Assembly: GCA_019321725.1 (NCBI GenBank)
Contig: CM033108.1
Location: 8,450,060 to 8,514,059 of the forward strand
From: Paulownia fortunei
Taxonomy: Eukaryota > Streptophyta > Magnoliopsida > Lamiales > Paulowniaceae
Length of the DNA: 64,000 nucleotides
Direction of reading: 5' to 3'
Shown: positions 1 through 12,700 of the stretch, one piece after another
Layout: every line of letters begins with the position of its first letter
Numbering within the stretch: position 1 is the stretch's first letter
Notes under the pieces: generated by a model
What the model was told of the DNA's origin: nothing
What the model saw: the letters and a program-made list of their open reading frames with translations, nothing else
The model's database searches: none
Position numbers and translations under genes: made by a program

Positions 1-1222
1 AATAGTTATGTTCTTTGGTATGAAAACAAGCATGTCAAAATAGGTAGTTCTTATACCCTTACTTTAATTATCACTTAGGTTTTGACATGTGGAAGTTGAA
101 TATTAGAACTCTTTCGGAGGTCTATCGAGACGAACAACTGATTGAGCATCACTTGAAAAATGATTAAGGCACTAGACTTTCTAGCACTATGGCCAAATCA
201 ACTTGTTCCCCTTATGATGTTCCAAAAAGAACATCCCCCATAGTGAGCCACTTTGAGCCTTTTATTAAATAAGGTATTTTATTGATAACCATATCTTCTT
301 ACCTAGCCTAAATACACTATTATCCTACCCTTGTTCTAAAAATGAATTGAAACTTGAGAGACACTTCAATGACAAGGTGAGCTTGCAAAAGAAATTTAGG
401 ATGAAATAAAAGATAAGTGTGGGGGAGCTTAAAAAAAAAAAAGAATGAAGAAAGTTGCAAAATAAAAAAAAAAACTTATTGTGAGTTGCAACTACAAATG
501 AGATATTACAAAGTTGATAAGCATAATGAAAAATGGTCTAACACAATAATATTAGGCCCCAATGTTGAAACTTGTGAATTATGAAAATCATTCCTTGATG
601 AAATTTATGTTTCTCATTCCATGAAGTTTTTAAAAATTTTGTTACATCCTATCCATTTCTTTCTTATGCCACACACTATCCCTTAGCCTTATTACAACCA
701 TTGTTTAAGATCTTTTGATTTCATGTGGTGCCTTTGGTGTAGTGGAGATATGTACTAAAGTAAGAGCCTATGATGTTTGACTCTTTCATTAGAAATCGGG
801 TGATAGCTTTTGTGAGGTTCTATAGAAATTCACTTATTTGAATCATGTATGGTTTCATCACTTTTGATAATGGTTATTCACACACACACTTAAGTATGAT
901 TGTTGTGGAAATTTATTGACTTTTAAATAACTAAGGGTTAAATTCAATACTTGTTTGATTTCATTATCATATTATTTCATTGCTCTCTGAGAATTAATCG
1001 TTGAAAGTTAGAGGTCATAGATGTTTGTAGGTATCACCACTAGAAGCCCTCACGAGATTACAACTCGTCCTCTATGGTCCATTTAGGGGTTTAAAGGCTT
1101 GTTGCATATGCTAAATGCAATCGTAATTTTCTATTAAAGTGTATTAGCTTAGTTTGTATTTATGTCTTGTTTTAGGTTTGCTTGAGGACGAGCAAAGGTT
1201 AAGTGTGGGAGAATTTTATAAG
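1..1222 (+). mobile_element. Ty3/gypsy-type element, non-coding 3' internal region and polypurine tract (partial)
   Basis: No open frame of note. A phrase near 1178-1214, reading 'gcttgaggacgagcaaagg' followed by 'ttaagtgtgggagaa', closely resembles the conserved stretch just upstream of the 3' LTR in plant Athila/Tat-type gypsy elements. A similar purine-rich phrase 'aagtgtgggggagctt' lies near 415-430. I infer that this is the spacer between the lost pol region (beyond the left window edge) and the 3' LTR. The lineage is recognised from memory of such elements, not from a search. Confidence 0.6.
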
Positions 1223-3149
1223 TGTATATTTTTATATTTATTTGTATCAATTCTTCTATGTCTTCTTTGCTTTGTTCCTATTAATAATAGGTTTTTATTA
1301 ATGTTTTGTGTGTGATAGGAGTTTGAGAATAAAAAGATAAAAAATGAGCCAAAACGAAGTTGAAAGAAGCATTCTTGGGCCAAATTAACACGGTTCCATT
1401 ACGGCAGTGTTTGTATTTTGAGAATAAATATCTGATCCAAAGCTATATTGACCTGATTCTTAGCTTATTAGAAAGATAAGAGGTGTATCTACAACTTTCA
1501 TGTTGGCAACTTATCCCAATTCAATTGATTTCAAAGAGTAAAATTTGGTTAAAGAGTCAAACATGCACTAAAACTTCCAGATATGGCAGTCTTTGTATAT
1601 TTGGCATAACTCTCTCTACAAATGTGATATTGATATAATTCAAATGCCAATTCATCCTAGAAAAATATCAAATATCAGTTGAAATGGAATAAATAGTGTC
1701 AGACAGCAATTTTGGAGAAGAAGAAAACAGTAGCAACGACGCCTATGCGCCCTATTTCGGCACCTAAGCGTAGTGCTTACTATCCTCTTCAAGAAATATG
1801 GCACCTAGGCACCATATTACAGTGCCTATGCGCTATCCATGTGACAAAATTAATACTTTTGATTGAAGTGGTGATAAATGGCAATCATTTATACATTTTG
1901 ACATATGTTTGTGATATGTATACACTAGATACATATATCACACCACACACATTACTCACTTTACACCAAATGCACAATACACCTTACACACTTTACACCA
2001 AATACATAACACACCTTACACACTTTACACCAAATGCACAATATACCTTACACACTTTACATCAAATCACATCACCATCTCACACTTTATAAATACACAA
2101 TATCCTCTCAACACACACAAGGAATTTTCAGATTCACTCATTCTCTACATTCATTCACATTTTGAAAGCACTCTTAGGGTTTTGGAGCTTCAACGAAGAA
2201 AAAGTGGAAGAGGATTGGAGGAGGAGACTTGCATAATTTACCATCAACCTCAACTATCTTCTTCAACCAATAAGTTTCTTTGATTTCCAACGTTGCTAAT
2301 TTTTATTCTCTTGTCATTTCTTATCGTGTTAGGCTAAACATCCTTATTGGTTGAAGTTGATTTCAAAGCTCTAGACATGAGTTCTTGTAATTGAATGTTT
2401 GATATTATGATCAATCTCCCAATTGAAGTTGTTTATATTTTTCTATATTTAATGTCTTATGGGTATTTTCTTGCTTTGTTTGGGTGCGCAACTAAATTAG
2501 GTTTGAGAACTCCCTACAACTAGATTAGAGATTTTAGATTCGTAATTGTCTTGAATTTTTAATTATATGTAGTAAATTGTGATGAATGATTATGGGATAT
2601 TTTTGTTAATTGCAATGAAAAACATAACTTAAGTTAAATGACCTGAGCTTGTGTGGTCGTTGCTTATATCAATCTATCTTTTTTGTTTTAATGCATTTAT
2701 TGGATTAAATTTAGAGAGTTTGTTCTAAGTTATTTGATAGGTAGGGAATTAGATAGAGAGCTTGTTCTATCTAACGAATAATTAAGGAAAGATTGGAGCA
2801 GTAGAACTTATTATTACCTATGGTTGATAATTTTATTGACGAATTGTTCATAATATTGATATGAAATTACAACCTATTGTCTAGTGGCGACAAATGAAAC
2901 CTCAACCTACTTTAATCACTTGTTGCTTATTGATTTAATTTTCATTGCTTTAAATTTTAATTTCTGCAACTTAGTTAATCAATTCAATCCCCCCCCCCCA
3001 AATGTTTGTTGTTTATTTTTACAGTTTGCTTGTTGAAGTCTTAGTTTTAGGTTATTAATTTTGACGTTAAAATTCTTAGTTAGTTGAGTTGATAGTAAAT
3101 CAATTAGCCTTGATCCTCGTGGGATCAACACTTACTTGCACTATATTCA
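1223..3149 (+). repeat. probable 3' LTR of the gypsy-type element
   Basis: The segment begins 'TGTATATTT' directly after the polypurine-like tract. It runs to a region with the LTR-end phrase 'ctcgtgggatcaacacttac' near 3116-3135. About 1.9 kb fits LTRs of this class. Exact ends are uncertain because only one LTR is in the window. The 126-codon plus-strand frame at 1712-2092 lies inside it and mostly translates a 32-bp tandem repeat, so I do not call it a gene. A C-homopolymer (about 2990-2999) lies within. Confidence 0.5.
1951..2067 (+). repeat. 32-bp tandem repeat inside the LTR
   Basis: About 3.6 copies of a 32-bp unit with the core 'tttacaccaaatgcacaata' start at about 1951, 1984, 2016 and 2048. 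The last copy is partial. Copies differ by a few substitutions. Confidence 0.85.
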
Positions 3150-4556
3150 ATAAAAATTTGTTGAAGAATAAGGTTTAAAATTGGTAGGCCTACAATAACC
3201 GACCATATATATATATATATATATCAATATCAATATCACGTCATCAATAGGTAACGGATATATGGGGAGTTTGAATACTATGTAGATTGTTTGATAATTA
3301 TAGACGAATTTTATGATATGAAAGAGCATCATGGACAACGTCAATAAATTTGTGTATATTATTGCTCACATGTTTTGATATCATTATAATGTACCTTTTT
3401 ATTATATGTGTTAATTGTTGTCTTTAGTTATATAATAAAATTGAAATTAATCAAATATCTATAGATGCAAATATTGTTAAAAGAAAATCATTTCAATAAT
3501 AGGTCGGTCCTTCAAGACTTTAATCCTAAATCCGTTCCTGATATGGGCCATAAGTTATAGTCACAATGGGATGGTTGATCTGTTGTGAAAATTGAATTAC
3601 ATTATTACTATCAATTATATTCTTTGACGTAATCTATCTCATGCAATGCTATGGGTTCAATTCCCAAGAGGGATAATTACTGATGAGGAAATTATTTGGT
3701 GGGACAACAATTGCCCGTGTAGTGGAGGTACAAAATAGCTTTTGCCACAATCCTGCCCAAGTTTCAATAATTCATATGTACTTACAGTGTTCTGATATTC
3801 AAAAATGTTGATGTATATGACCAGTTAAACAGTTCAGTGCTCTAATTTCCATATGGTTGAGAGTAATGCTTGTTTGGGCATATTCTTTACTTCCAATGAA
3901 GGATTAGACTGGATGCAACTTATGTTGTGTATCACAAACTGGATGCAGATGATTTGGTATATCTATTGGGAGCAGTTGTATCAGCATGGTATTTTGTCCT
4001 ACAATAATAGATTGCAAGATGACCATATTAAAGATAATTAAATTAAGAGTAAATTATAAAAACTATTTTTGATATTTGATGTAATTACAAAAAAATTTAG
4101 TTAATTTTTAAAATTACGAATATCCCCTAACATTTATTTTTATTTTTCGAATAACACCTAATAAAAATATTTGTAAAATAAAGACAAATCTCAAAGCATA
4201 TTATAATGGCTCAAGGGGTATTATACCCTTAAATTAAATATCAGTTACATTATACAAAGGATGATACAATTAGCCTAATCCTACAAGTAGTTGTCCTAAT
4301 GAAAGCCAATGAATGGGGTAGTGCAGTTGCTTGTGTTCATGTTAGAGTTTACTTTGAGGCCAATTCATGCAAGTTTTGAGGTTTCCAAATGCATAATTAT
4401 TTATTTTCAAACCAGAGCTTGGGTATTCACCACTCACCATATAGTTGGACTGGAGTTCTTCAGAGAACATGTGTAATCTTACTGGGAAATCCTAACAAAA
4501 CTTAGTTAAAATAAAAACTTAAGGAAATGAAATACTAATAATTACTTAGAGAATCT
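3150..4556. other. intergenic, no gene seen; downstream flank of LOX-A
   Basis: No supported coding frame. It holds a short (TA)n run near 3204-3224. An AT-rich piece at about 4041-4260 resembles in style the insert at 22037-22290 (stretches of 'attataaaaact' and 'aatacccc/aatatcccc'), possibly a decayed MITE-like element. An AATAAA on the minus strand (about 4400-4405) lies roughly 150 bp past the LOX-A stop codon and could serve its polyadenylation. Confidence 0.45.
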
Positions 4557-7500
4557 CTATATTGAAATGCTGTTTGGAATTCCTCTGCCTGTAAGTCCAA
4601 TATCACTGCTGGGATAGAGCAAAGTGTAAGGCATCTTCACTGGCCCGTACCTGTTCTTCCATCTCCCGTCATTGTTCATCTTGATGATTCTTTTCTCTAT
4701 TTCTGTTAGCCTGTTCCCAAACATTTCGAATGCTTTAAGTGCCTCTACATCTGTAGTCCATTCAGGAGAGTCTCTCTGTCCAAGAAAAATCTCATCAGAA
4801 GAATGCCTGGACAAGATTTCTACCAGGGAAATGCCAAGCACACTTTGCAGCTGGGAAGTAATGGTCTTCAAGAAAGCCTTTTCGGGATTCGATTTTAGTT
4901 CGTCGTACTCAGGAGTGCCAGTCTCTGGTATGAATCGTCGGCTTGTAGATGGGCGGTTTGGCAGGTAGCCTCCAAAAGGGTACTGTCCGAAATTCACTGC
5001 TGCATGAAGGGCAGATGCCACCCATATGATAATGGTGCAGGAGTCTATCAGCTCTTTCCGTGTCTGCATTTTTGGCCACCAGAGCTCGTCTTTCTTGTCT
5101 CCATGTCCCTTTTCTCGTAGTTCTTTCCACCAGGACTGAAGCTCAACGTCTTTCTGAATCATGTCATCAGTCTTATAACAAAGGTTGCAGTAGTCCTCAA
5201 CCCATGTTTTGATTGCTGCCCATATCTCAAGTCCATCAACAGCATACGGATAGTCCTCAATTAGTAAACGAACACCGTGTGGGGAGCTAGAGTCTTCAAT
5301 TGCCACCCCTCTAAACAAGGTAGCAAGGTATCATTTTCAGTCAGTAAGATCTGAAGTGCAAACCTTTGAGAAAACTTTAGTGTTCTTTTCATTCAGTTTT
5401 TAGGAAATTCATAGAGTACTGCAAGAGTTTTTAAATGGAATTGATTCGCTGGTGTCTTGTGTGCTCTTATTTTTATTGACTATTGATCATATACTTGCAA
5501 TTTTAGAACAGAATCGTATGATGTGTAGAGTTCGAGATGTATGTACCTCTTAACAAGATCTGCAGGCAGTGCCTGCTCTGGGAAAACCCAGTTCTTATAA
5601 ACGGTAGATGACATTTCCAAGGCATATTTTCCTGGAAAAACAGTAATTTCAAGAAACCCTCCAGCATTTATGAGGGTTTGCCGAGCCAGTGCATTTACAT
5701 TCATTGTATCTCGGAAGTGAGGCTGCAAAAGCTTATGAATTGGGTGAAGTATGCTCAGCTGCCTGTTGGTGGCAATAATGAATGGCTCAATTGCTGCATG
5801 AGTGTTTAACCTGCGCCCAAAAGAAACAAGGAACTTCGAACTTTAAAAAGAAGGAAATATTGTGTTGTGCCTAAATTGTTGCAACTCTGTTTTACAGCTT
5901 TTACCAGTGAGAAATGAGCTGATGATAGCCAGAGTCATTTACTGCAACATAAGCCTTAGCCAACTGCCAAATGGAAGCTTCAACTTCATCCTCTGCTGGA
6001 GTGTATACAGAACTTACTGCTCCATGATGATCCCCCTCTGGATGTGGCAAGCTTAATTCAATTGCTAATGGCTTCAGCGTTCCATCTCTTTTCAAGAAGA
6101 GAATTGTTCTTGTTGCATAAGTCTTTGCTGCTGTAGTGTTTATCCTTCTCAGGTAGGGCATCAGGTTGTCGTGATGATCTAATATGAAGAGCTTATTGTT
6201 CTGGATAGCCTGTATGATCACAACAATTACTTCAGTTATACTATACCAACTATATGGCTCACTCACTCCTAGACTACACAAATATAAATTTGTAAGAAGA
6301 TGGATTCAGTTTTACCTCGGTTATGGTCAAGCCATCTAGGCTGTTTATTATATGCTCTTCAGAGATTGTGCTGGATTGCTTCCCGTATAGCTTGGGATCT
6401 AGCTTGCTTGCTGGGGGGAACTCCTGTGAGTAGAGAAGTATTAACAGTTACGCTTCTGAAATGTTAACTTCATATTGTTCGATGACAAACAGGAGAGCAC
6501 CATAACTACATGAATTTTAATTTTCTTTTTTTTAGCAGCATAAGCATATGAAAGTTATCCAGCAAGTTCTTTCTTTTGTTTTTGTCTTTGTTGTACTCAG
6601 AGCTAAATTAGCAGTTTCGCATCTGATTCTTCTGAACCATAGGAAAACAGATATTAACAGCAGAAAGCCATATTTACTTGGAGGCGACGGATAACAACAG
6701 GATTGATTCCAGCCAGCATTTCTCTAGCAAATTCTTCATCAGATCTCCAAGCAGTTTTATCCTCTGCTTCATGAAACAGATAAGAAAATAAAGCGACAAA
6801 AAAGCATTCCTGTCTGTTTATTCTTTTGTTATATACATGTCAAAGTTTATGAATTGAACATAACATTTTGACTAATATTACCTTTAATGACCTGTGGCAG
6901 TGGAAATTTGAATGGTTTTTCTCCGTCTGATCGAAGTAACTCCTTTATCATTTCAAAGGGGATGTGTTCTCTAATTTTCTCCAACAAAGATCCATTAGAT
7001 ACCTTGATTCCACCTTCATAGAGCTGTAGCACGTCCTCAAATGAGTCGAACTCATTGGGAGTTTTGTCGAAAAGAGCCTCAAACTCAGGCGCAAGGAACT
7101 GAAATATCGACTTTAGTGCATATGCTACAAAATCTGACATCTTCAGTTGACTAAATCTTTCATCCCTTGGAACATAGATGTTCAAGCTCTGATATAGTGG
7201 TAGCCTGCTTTCACTTTTAGGATCTAGCAAAAGTGTATCATTAAATACTTGTGGTTTATATAGATCCTTAAATCCATAGCATCTTTTTGTGTAAGAATGC
7301 AACTATATATAGCAGCCTCTTGTAAGTTTCTTGATAAACATCTTACCTGATGAAGCCGGAGGTCGGCCTGTTCTTCCTCTGCGAGGGTATGTATATTCAA
7401 CCGAACCCCCAAGAATGGGACGCACGTGCTCTGGACCTTTATCTGGATCACCTAAATCATTGTAGATATCATAGTCATAGACCCTATCCCATTCCTCAAG

Positions 7501-9198
7501 CTTTCCAATTCCATTCCCTCTCAGATTCTCCAATTCTTCTTCTCTGTAACCACGTAGAGGTGCAGGCGTTTGGCTGGGAAGATATGTCTGTGACATAAAG
7601 TTATTTTCTTGCTCATAGACTACATATCATCTGCCACTAAATAATAGGCATGAAACACTCTTTTATCACACTTAATTATTCATCACGCATACTTTCTGCA
7701 CTTGATAAAATAATACTACTAACTGGTAGCACATGCTAAATATGATATGTAAACTTTTGATTTGCTTTAGGCATGCGGAACCAATGAAGAACTAGCTTCA
7801 TTATTCTTGAAATTTTTTTATCCATGGTAGCGAGCACAAGAACAGAATTTGGACAAGTTCAGGACTCCATTATGTTCATACTAAAAAAATACAGTATTTG
7901 ATGCACTTTTATCTACTTATGCTAGTTGAGATAGCAAGTTGAATAAGCCAATCCCTCTCCTGAAAGGAGAAAAAAAAAAGTGTAACCCTCAGTTTTTTCT
8001 TCTCATTTTCTGTCATGAAATGCTGTTAGACATTCATGTTATGATCTCTTTCAGACACTACAAGAAAAAAGTGAATACCTGATTAGCAAAAAACACACGG
8101 TCTTTTTTGTAATATTCAGCAGGGTAAACCCAAGAATTGCAGATGAATTGGATGCGACCATGACCATGGACGTCTTCAAGGGTTAGTGTCTTGAGGTAGA
8201 ATTCATTGTGGTGAAAATTGGTTATTGTGAACGCCCCGGGAATGCCCATCTCCTTAGTCCACTCGAACGTGACATTGTATGCTGTAGCCTCTGCTTTCAA
8301 AGGGGTGATTTTTGTAATCCAGTCTTCCAGGTATGCTTTCTTTCCAGGTTTCCCTCTGTAACTTTCTGCTGGAAAACAAACTGGGAGTCATTTATCAAGT
8401 ACAATTTTTATCTTCATATTTGAATTTGGGATCAATATAAAGGAAGAAAAATGGCATTTTTCTATGCAGATTATAAAAAAGCAGATATTGTCAGCATTTT
8501 TCTGCCATTTGGACTTAAAAAACTTATGAACTTTAGCATATATGTAATATTGAGTTCCAATTGTTCAGAATGCTTCATTGTGAAGATCAAAGTATTTCAA
8601 GAATGGCTCTTGGGATGGTTTTACTGATTGCTGACAGACAAGTAACTCATTAGGGACTCATTTATAAACATAAAGAACAAAATAAAAAGGGATTTCTCCA
8701 GTCAACTATAAATGATTAGTTTGATTTAAAAATTTCCTTCCAAAAGCTTCCTGCAAAAACAACCCAAGAAAAGCCTACCAATTGGACCACTTTTTTCTTC
8801 ATGTAAAACAACATGCTTCTTTCTAGACCTCGAGACATCTAAACCATTGGATCCTCAGTTTCTATATGTCTTCAGATCAGCATAAAAATAAATAAAATAA
8901 TAGATCAGTTAGGCACTTGATCAGTATCTACAAGAGTACAAATTAATCTCCATAACTGAACATACATACCAGCAGAGTCTTGATCAAGGGCAGGGGCAGT
9001 GCTGTTGATGAGCTGCAGGGCAACCTTCCTTCCTAGGATTTCGTCGACTCGATCGACCACCGACGCTGCGATATCATTGAGTTGCAGCAAGTTCTTCTTC
9101 ATCAGAACCACAACCCCCTTGATCTTGCTGCTTTCTCCATTATTACTATAGCTACTCTCCTCGTACTTGGATTTCTTGCTCCGGTTGTGATCATCCAT
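4557..9198 (-). CDS. LOX: LOX-A: linoleate 9-lipoxygenase, nine exons, 872 aa
   Basis: Non-heme iron dioxygenase adding O2 to linoleic/linolenic acid; predicted cytosolic (no transit-like leader). Coding exons, 5' to 3': 9198-8970, 8368-8079, 7587-7347, 7223-6882, 6763-6678, 6423-6316, 6209-5905, 5810-5547, 5310-4557. All introns are GT-AG and the spliced frame is open (2619 nt with stop). An N-terminal PLAT/C2 domain covers roughly residues 60-175; the rest is the catalytic domain. Family motifs include [10 protein letters not shown] and WRSDEEF. Iron ligands are H528 and H533 (HQLISHW), H724 and N728 (LHAAVNF), and C-terminal I872 (GIPNSISI). The T590-V591 pair matches 9-LOX rather than 13-LOX regiochemistry. 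Ala576 at the Coffa position predicts S-hydroperoxides. Exon phases match LOX-B. Splice sites were assigned by eye and are not transcript-proven. Confidence 0.93.
8361..8372 (-). promoter_or_regulatory. NAGNAG tandem splice acceptor at LOX-A exon 2
   Basis: Reading the minus strand, the acceptor is 'ccagcag|aaagtt'. Either AG keeps the frame: exon 2 can begin at 8368 (adds one Ala codon across the junction) or at 8365. The result is an 872- or 871-aa protein differing by one residue at the start of the PLAT domain segment. Confidence 0.6.
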
Positions 9199-9420
9199 GC
9201 TTTGGAGGATCTGAATAGATAGATGGCTGCTGCTGATTTAATGGGAATTAAACAGCTTTTCAAATAATTTCTAACAGCTTTGAATGAATAACAGTGAAGG
9301 AGGAGAGGTGCTACTGACTTTGGGACTTATATTGGCAAGAAGGATAGAATATCACTTGCTTGGTTGACTGATATAAGTTCAGGGAAGGCTCCTCTTGAAG
9401 AATGTGAATTTTAATATACT
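9199..9420 (-). promoter_or_regulatory. LOX-A proximal promoter and 5' leader
   Basis: On the minus strand a CCAAT followed directly by TATAAG (plus positions about 9326-9335) lies about 130 bp before the ATG, a plausible core promoter. A W-box-type TTGACT on the plus strand (about 9364-9369) lies just upstream of it; W-boxes are WRKY sites common in defence-linked LOX promoters. These are motif matches only. Confidence 0.4.
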
Positions 9421-10350
9421 ACAAAGTCGTGGGGAGTATAAAATTTATTATTCGTGTGTACAAGTTGTATAATTATGAATATAAAACCAAAATTCCACAC
9501 AATACTGTCTTAAATACACTCTCTCTGTCTATACAAAAAAATATATATCACTATCTAGGATTTAAGTAAGAAAATAAAAAAAAAAAAGAATAAGCATCTG
9601 AAAGTAAGATTCGTTTCATTTTTCTTTTCGAAAAATAAGTGTCAGTTTTAAACTTTTCTGAACGTAATTGAGAATTAAAAAAAAATTGAAGGAAAAAAAA
9701 TGAAAGTCGATAAATATAGTTCAGAACTATTTCACGATTGACTCCTCGACATGTGCAATATTTTTCATTTAAAATAAAACATTCAAGAATAGTTTTATAT
9801 GTATATATATGTGTGGATGAATATATATAGGAAAATAATTGGTCATGAGAAATACTTAAATCTTCCAATTAAAAGCACATGGGGTACTGATTCTTATTCG
9901 TGTTTTGACATTTACTTTTCATACTGGAAGCTTACTGCACTACCCACTCGAGTAATAGTGAAAATCATCATTTTTTAAAATTTAATTGCCAGAATCACTG
10001 AATCCAGTGCAATTTCTTTTTGAAAGCAACCTCTTTTTTAGTGTCATTTATATTTTTCTTAATCATCCGTCCTCTTTCAAAATTCAAGGGTAATCAATAA
10101 ATCGAGTAGAATCGTTTTTATAGTTGAACATTTTTTTTTAACATGGCTCATAATTTTATCCCTATTTCAATTTTCAACCTTAAATTTAATCCTAGTATTG
10201 AAAGTGAAAGAAAGTCTTTTTCTTTCTATTTTTCCACCTTGAAATTCAAGATCATCATCGTGTTGTGCCATCAATTGCCATATTTCACAATTCTCGTATG
10301 CCAAATCACAAGTATAGCAATATTTATCTTGCAAAAGAAAAATATAGCAA
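9421..10350. other. distal upstream region of LOX-A, no gene seen
   Basis: AT-rich DNA with several A- and T-homopolymers and short TA runs (about 9801-9830). Open frames here are low-complexity and overlap one another on both strands. Nothing recognisable. Confidence 0.5.
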
Positions 10351-12030
10351 TTTTCAATCACTTGCCCTATTTTTTATTTATTTATTTTTTTTTTTGAATT
10401 TTTTCTGGTAACATTTTTCCTTTTTCTCAGTTTTTTTTTTCCTGTAATAACAAATAAAAAAAATTAAATTGGTTAACGGCAGAGCACCAATCATCAAGGG
10501 AGATGGGAAAAAACAAGATTTATAATTGCAGAACAATATTGTCAAATTTAATTAAGATTAATAATTGAAGTTGATGGGTTTGTGAGAGGATAAAGTCTCA
10601 ATTTTTAAGTTATTAGAATTAACGAACACAACTAAAGTATGACTATCAAATTCCTTCCTCACTTTAGGGAGTAAAGGTGGCTTAAATTTTTTCTTCAAAA
10701 TTGACACACATTTGTTATTGATGCAGAATATAAGCTCATTATTTGGTGGTGCAAATATCAACAGTTGGTTTCAATTAATAAATGGAAAATGTCACCTATG
10801 CCTCGATGCTCAATGAACTATAAGACCAATATAATATATTACATTACATGTACATGATAGGGTTGGTATCATAAGTCTCTCAATATGAGAAAAATAATAA
10901 AGAACACAATATATATATATATAAAACTTATAAAATTAAGTGGTTCGCTCAATAAAATTTATATATATGTGGGTCAATAATGAATTTATTAATATCAAAA
11001 TCTTCACTTAAGAAACCACTTTACCCAACTCTCTCTTTAATAATAAGACTTGCTCAGCGTACAAATCCTAGCTACAACCTGTATTTATAAAAACACCAAT
11101 TTTAGCCAAATCCTTATCAAAAATGAAAAAGGCTCGAGTCTCCGAAATATAATTATTTCGTTTTAAATTGTGTAAAACATAATTGAATAAGTTCATTGTG
11201 GATCAATTTACAATAAATCAAGTGCATTATTAACCATTGAATTATAGAAAAATGAGGTTGTTCACCACACACTCTCTTGATCCACAATATTCGGTGAAAC
11301 GAGAGCAACCAAGAATTTCACCATGCTTCGTGTTTGAGCACAAGGCAAATTCTGAGAAGCACCCTTGCTATAATACAATCAAAGTCCTTTCACACTGTTA
11401 GAAAAAAGTGCTGAAAGTGGACGTAGAGAAATTTAGAAATATATGGTCCCAACATTTAATTCCTTTCGTTATCAAAGCCGAGGAATCAAGCAGTTGAAGA
11501 AAATTAATATTTCCAGATTAGGTTCCAACACACAAAAAAAAAAAAAAAGGAAAAAAATAAATTAATAAAAATTGCCACTTATTCTCTGTTGTGTTATGCT
11601 CTTTTCAACCATGAGATTTGCCCTTCACAGCCTGGAAAATCAACTTATAGATAAAGCTATCAACCACTACAATCATGTCTAGAAGGACATATGCCCTCTC
11701 CAATAATTAATGATCACCATGAAAATGCTACAAGTGGAATATATGCCCAACTTTATTTTTGAAAGCAAATACGTCCATTTATCATAAATATATTCATGAA
11801 GTCCTCTCATTGACCCAAAAGTATAAATCAAATAAAAAAAGTTTTTGAGTTTATTTTTTTAGAAAATTAGATCAATCAGCTACTAGATTGTGTTAAATGC
11901 CTTGGGCTTTGTTGGTTACATTTCTCGGAATGTTTTTAAAGAATGCCTGGGAAAATATGTAAGAAATCATAAAATTTTACATCAGACTACGTGATATAGG
12001 TTTATAAGAAGCAATTCCATCGACTCATCC
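10351..12030. repeat. 1.5-1.7-kb direct duplication, copy 1
   Basis: This block matches 20998-22501 in the same orientation through many shared phrases, for example 'caccaatcatcaagggagat', 'attgaagttgatgggtttgt', 'cagcgtacaaatcctagct' and 'atttcaccatgcttcgtgtt'. Similarity starts near 10351 and stops abruptly after 'actcatcc' (12023-12030). No coding frame is conserved between the copies. This copy lacks the roughly 250-bp insert found at 22037-22290 in the other. Confidence 0.85.
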
Positions 12031-12700
12031 CACTCATTTTCTTGGATTACGTCCGGTAGTGGGTTGATCATCTACTAGTAAGTTCTAAATAACTGTAATA
12101 TTTTGCACTGTGACAGTCACTTCACCCATGCGAAAATGAAATATATGAGTCTCAGGTCGCCATCTATTTATCATATAAAAAATAAACTACACGAGGATTC
12201 AACACACCATCTCCACCATCGAGTCTCCAAAATAGTCTAGTTGTGTGCCTAACTGTGAGGATCTTATCTACCACACCAGTAAACACACTCTCAGAACGGT
12301 GATGTACCTGTCGAGATAAAACTCTTGTATCTCATGGACCATATACTGAAACAATATCCATCCTGTAATCAAATAAACAACAATACCAATTAATATTTAA
12401 ATTAGGATGTGATAAAAGACAATTGAAAAACATAATGTAACTTGCATGCACAAAAATAATTTCAACAAATAGTGTTAACATGAATTTTAACATATTACAA
12501 TTCAAACAGATCATACACTTAGTCTCAAAGTAGAACAAGTGATTTTACATAAGATGAATTTTACTCTCATACAATCCAAAATTAAGGCAATATAAAACAT
12601 TGGATATTTAGGAAAGTCGTCTATATATTAATCTTAACTTTCAAGACTAAATATAATTTGAATACAAGAGTACTGTATAGAAACAAGGAGTACTACTTTT
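12031..12700. other. non-coding spacer beside MULE-1
   Basis: No conserved domain seen. The minus frame at 12332-12538 is cysteine-rich but shows no recognisable family. It lies downstream of the MULE-1 coding remnant and may be its 3' flank. Confidence 0.35.

Noticed and set aside
1712..2092. 126-codon plus-strand frame
   Set aside because: It lies in an LTR and its second half encodes a 32-bp tandem repeat; no family resemblance.
4672..4968. 98-codon plus frame opposite LOX-A exon 9
   Set aside because: Antisense shadow of the well-supported lipoxygenase exon.
10558..10761. 67-codon minus frame conserved in the duplication
   Set aside because: The frame is not maintained in copy 2 (21180-21300) and has no recognised motif.
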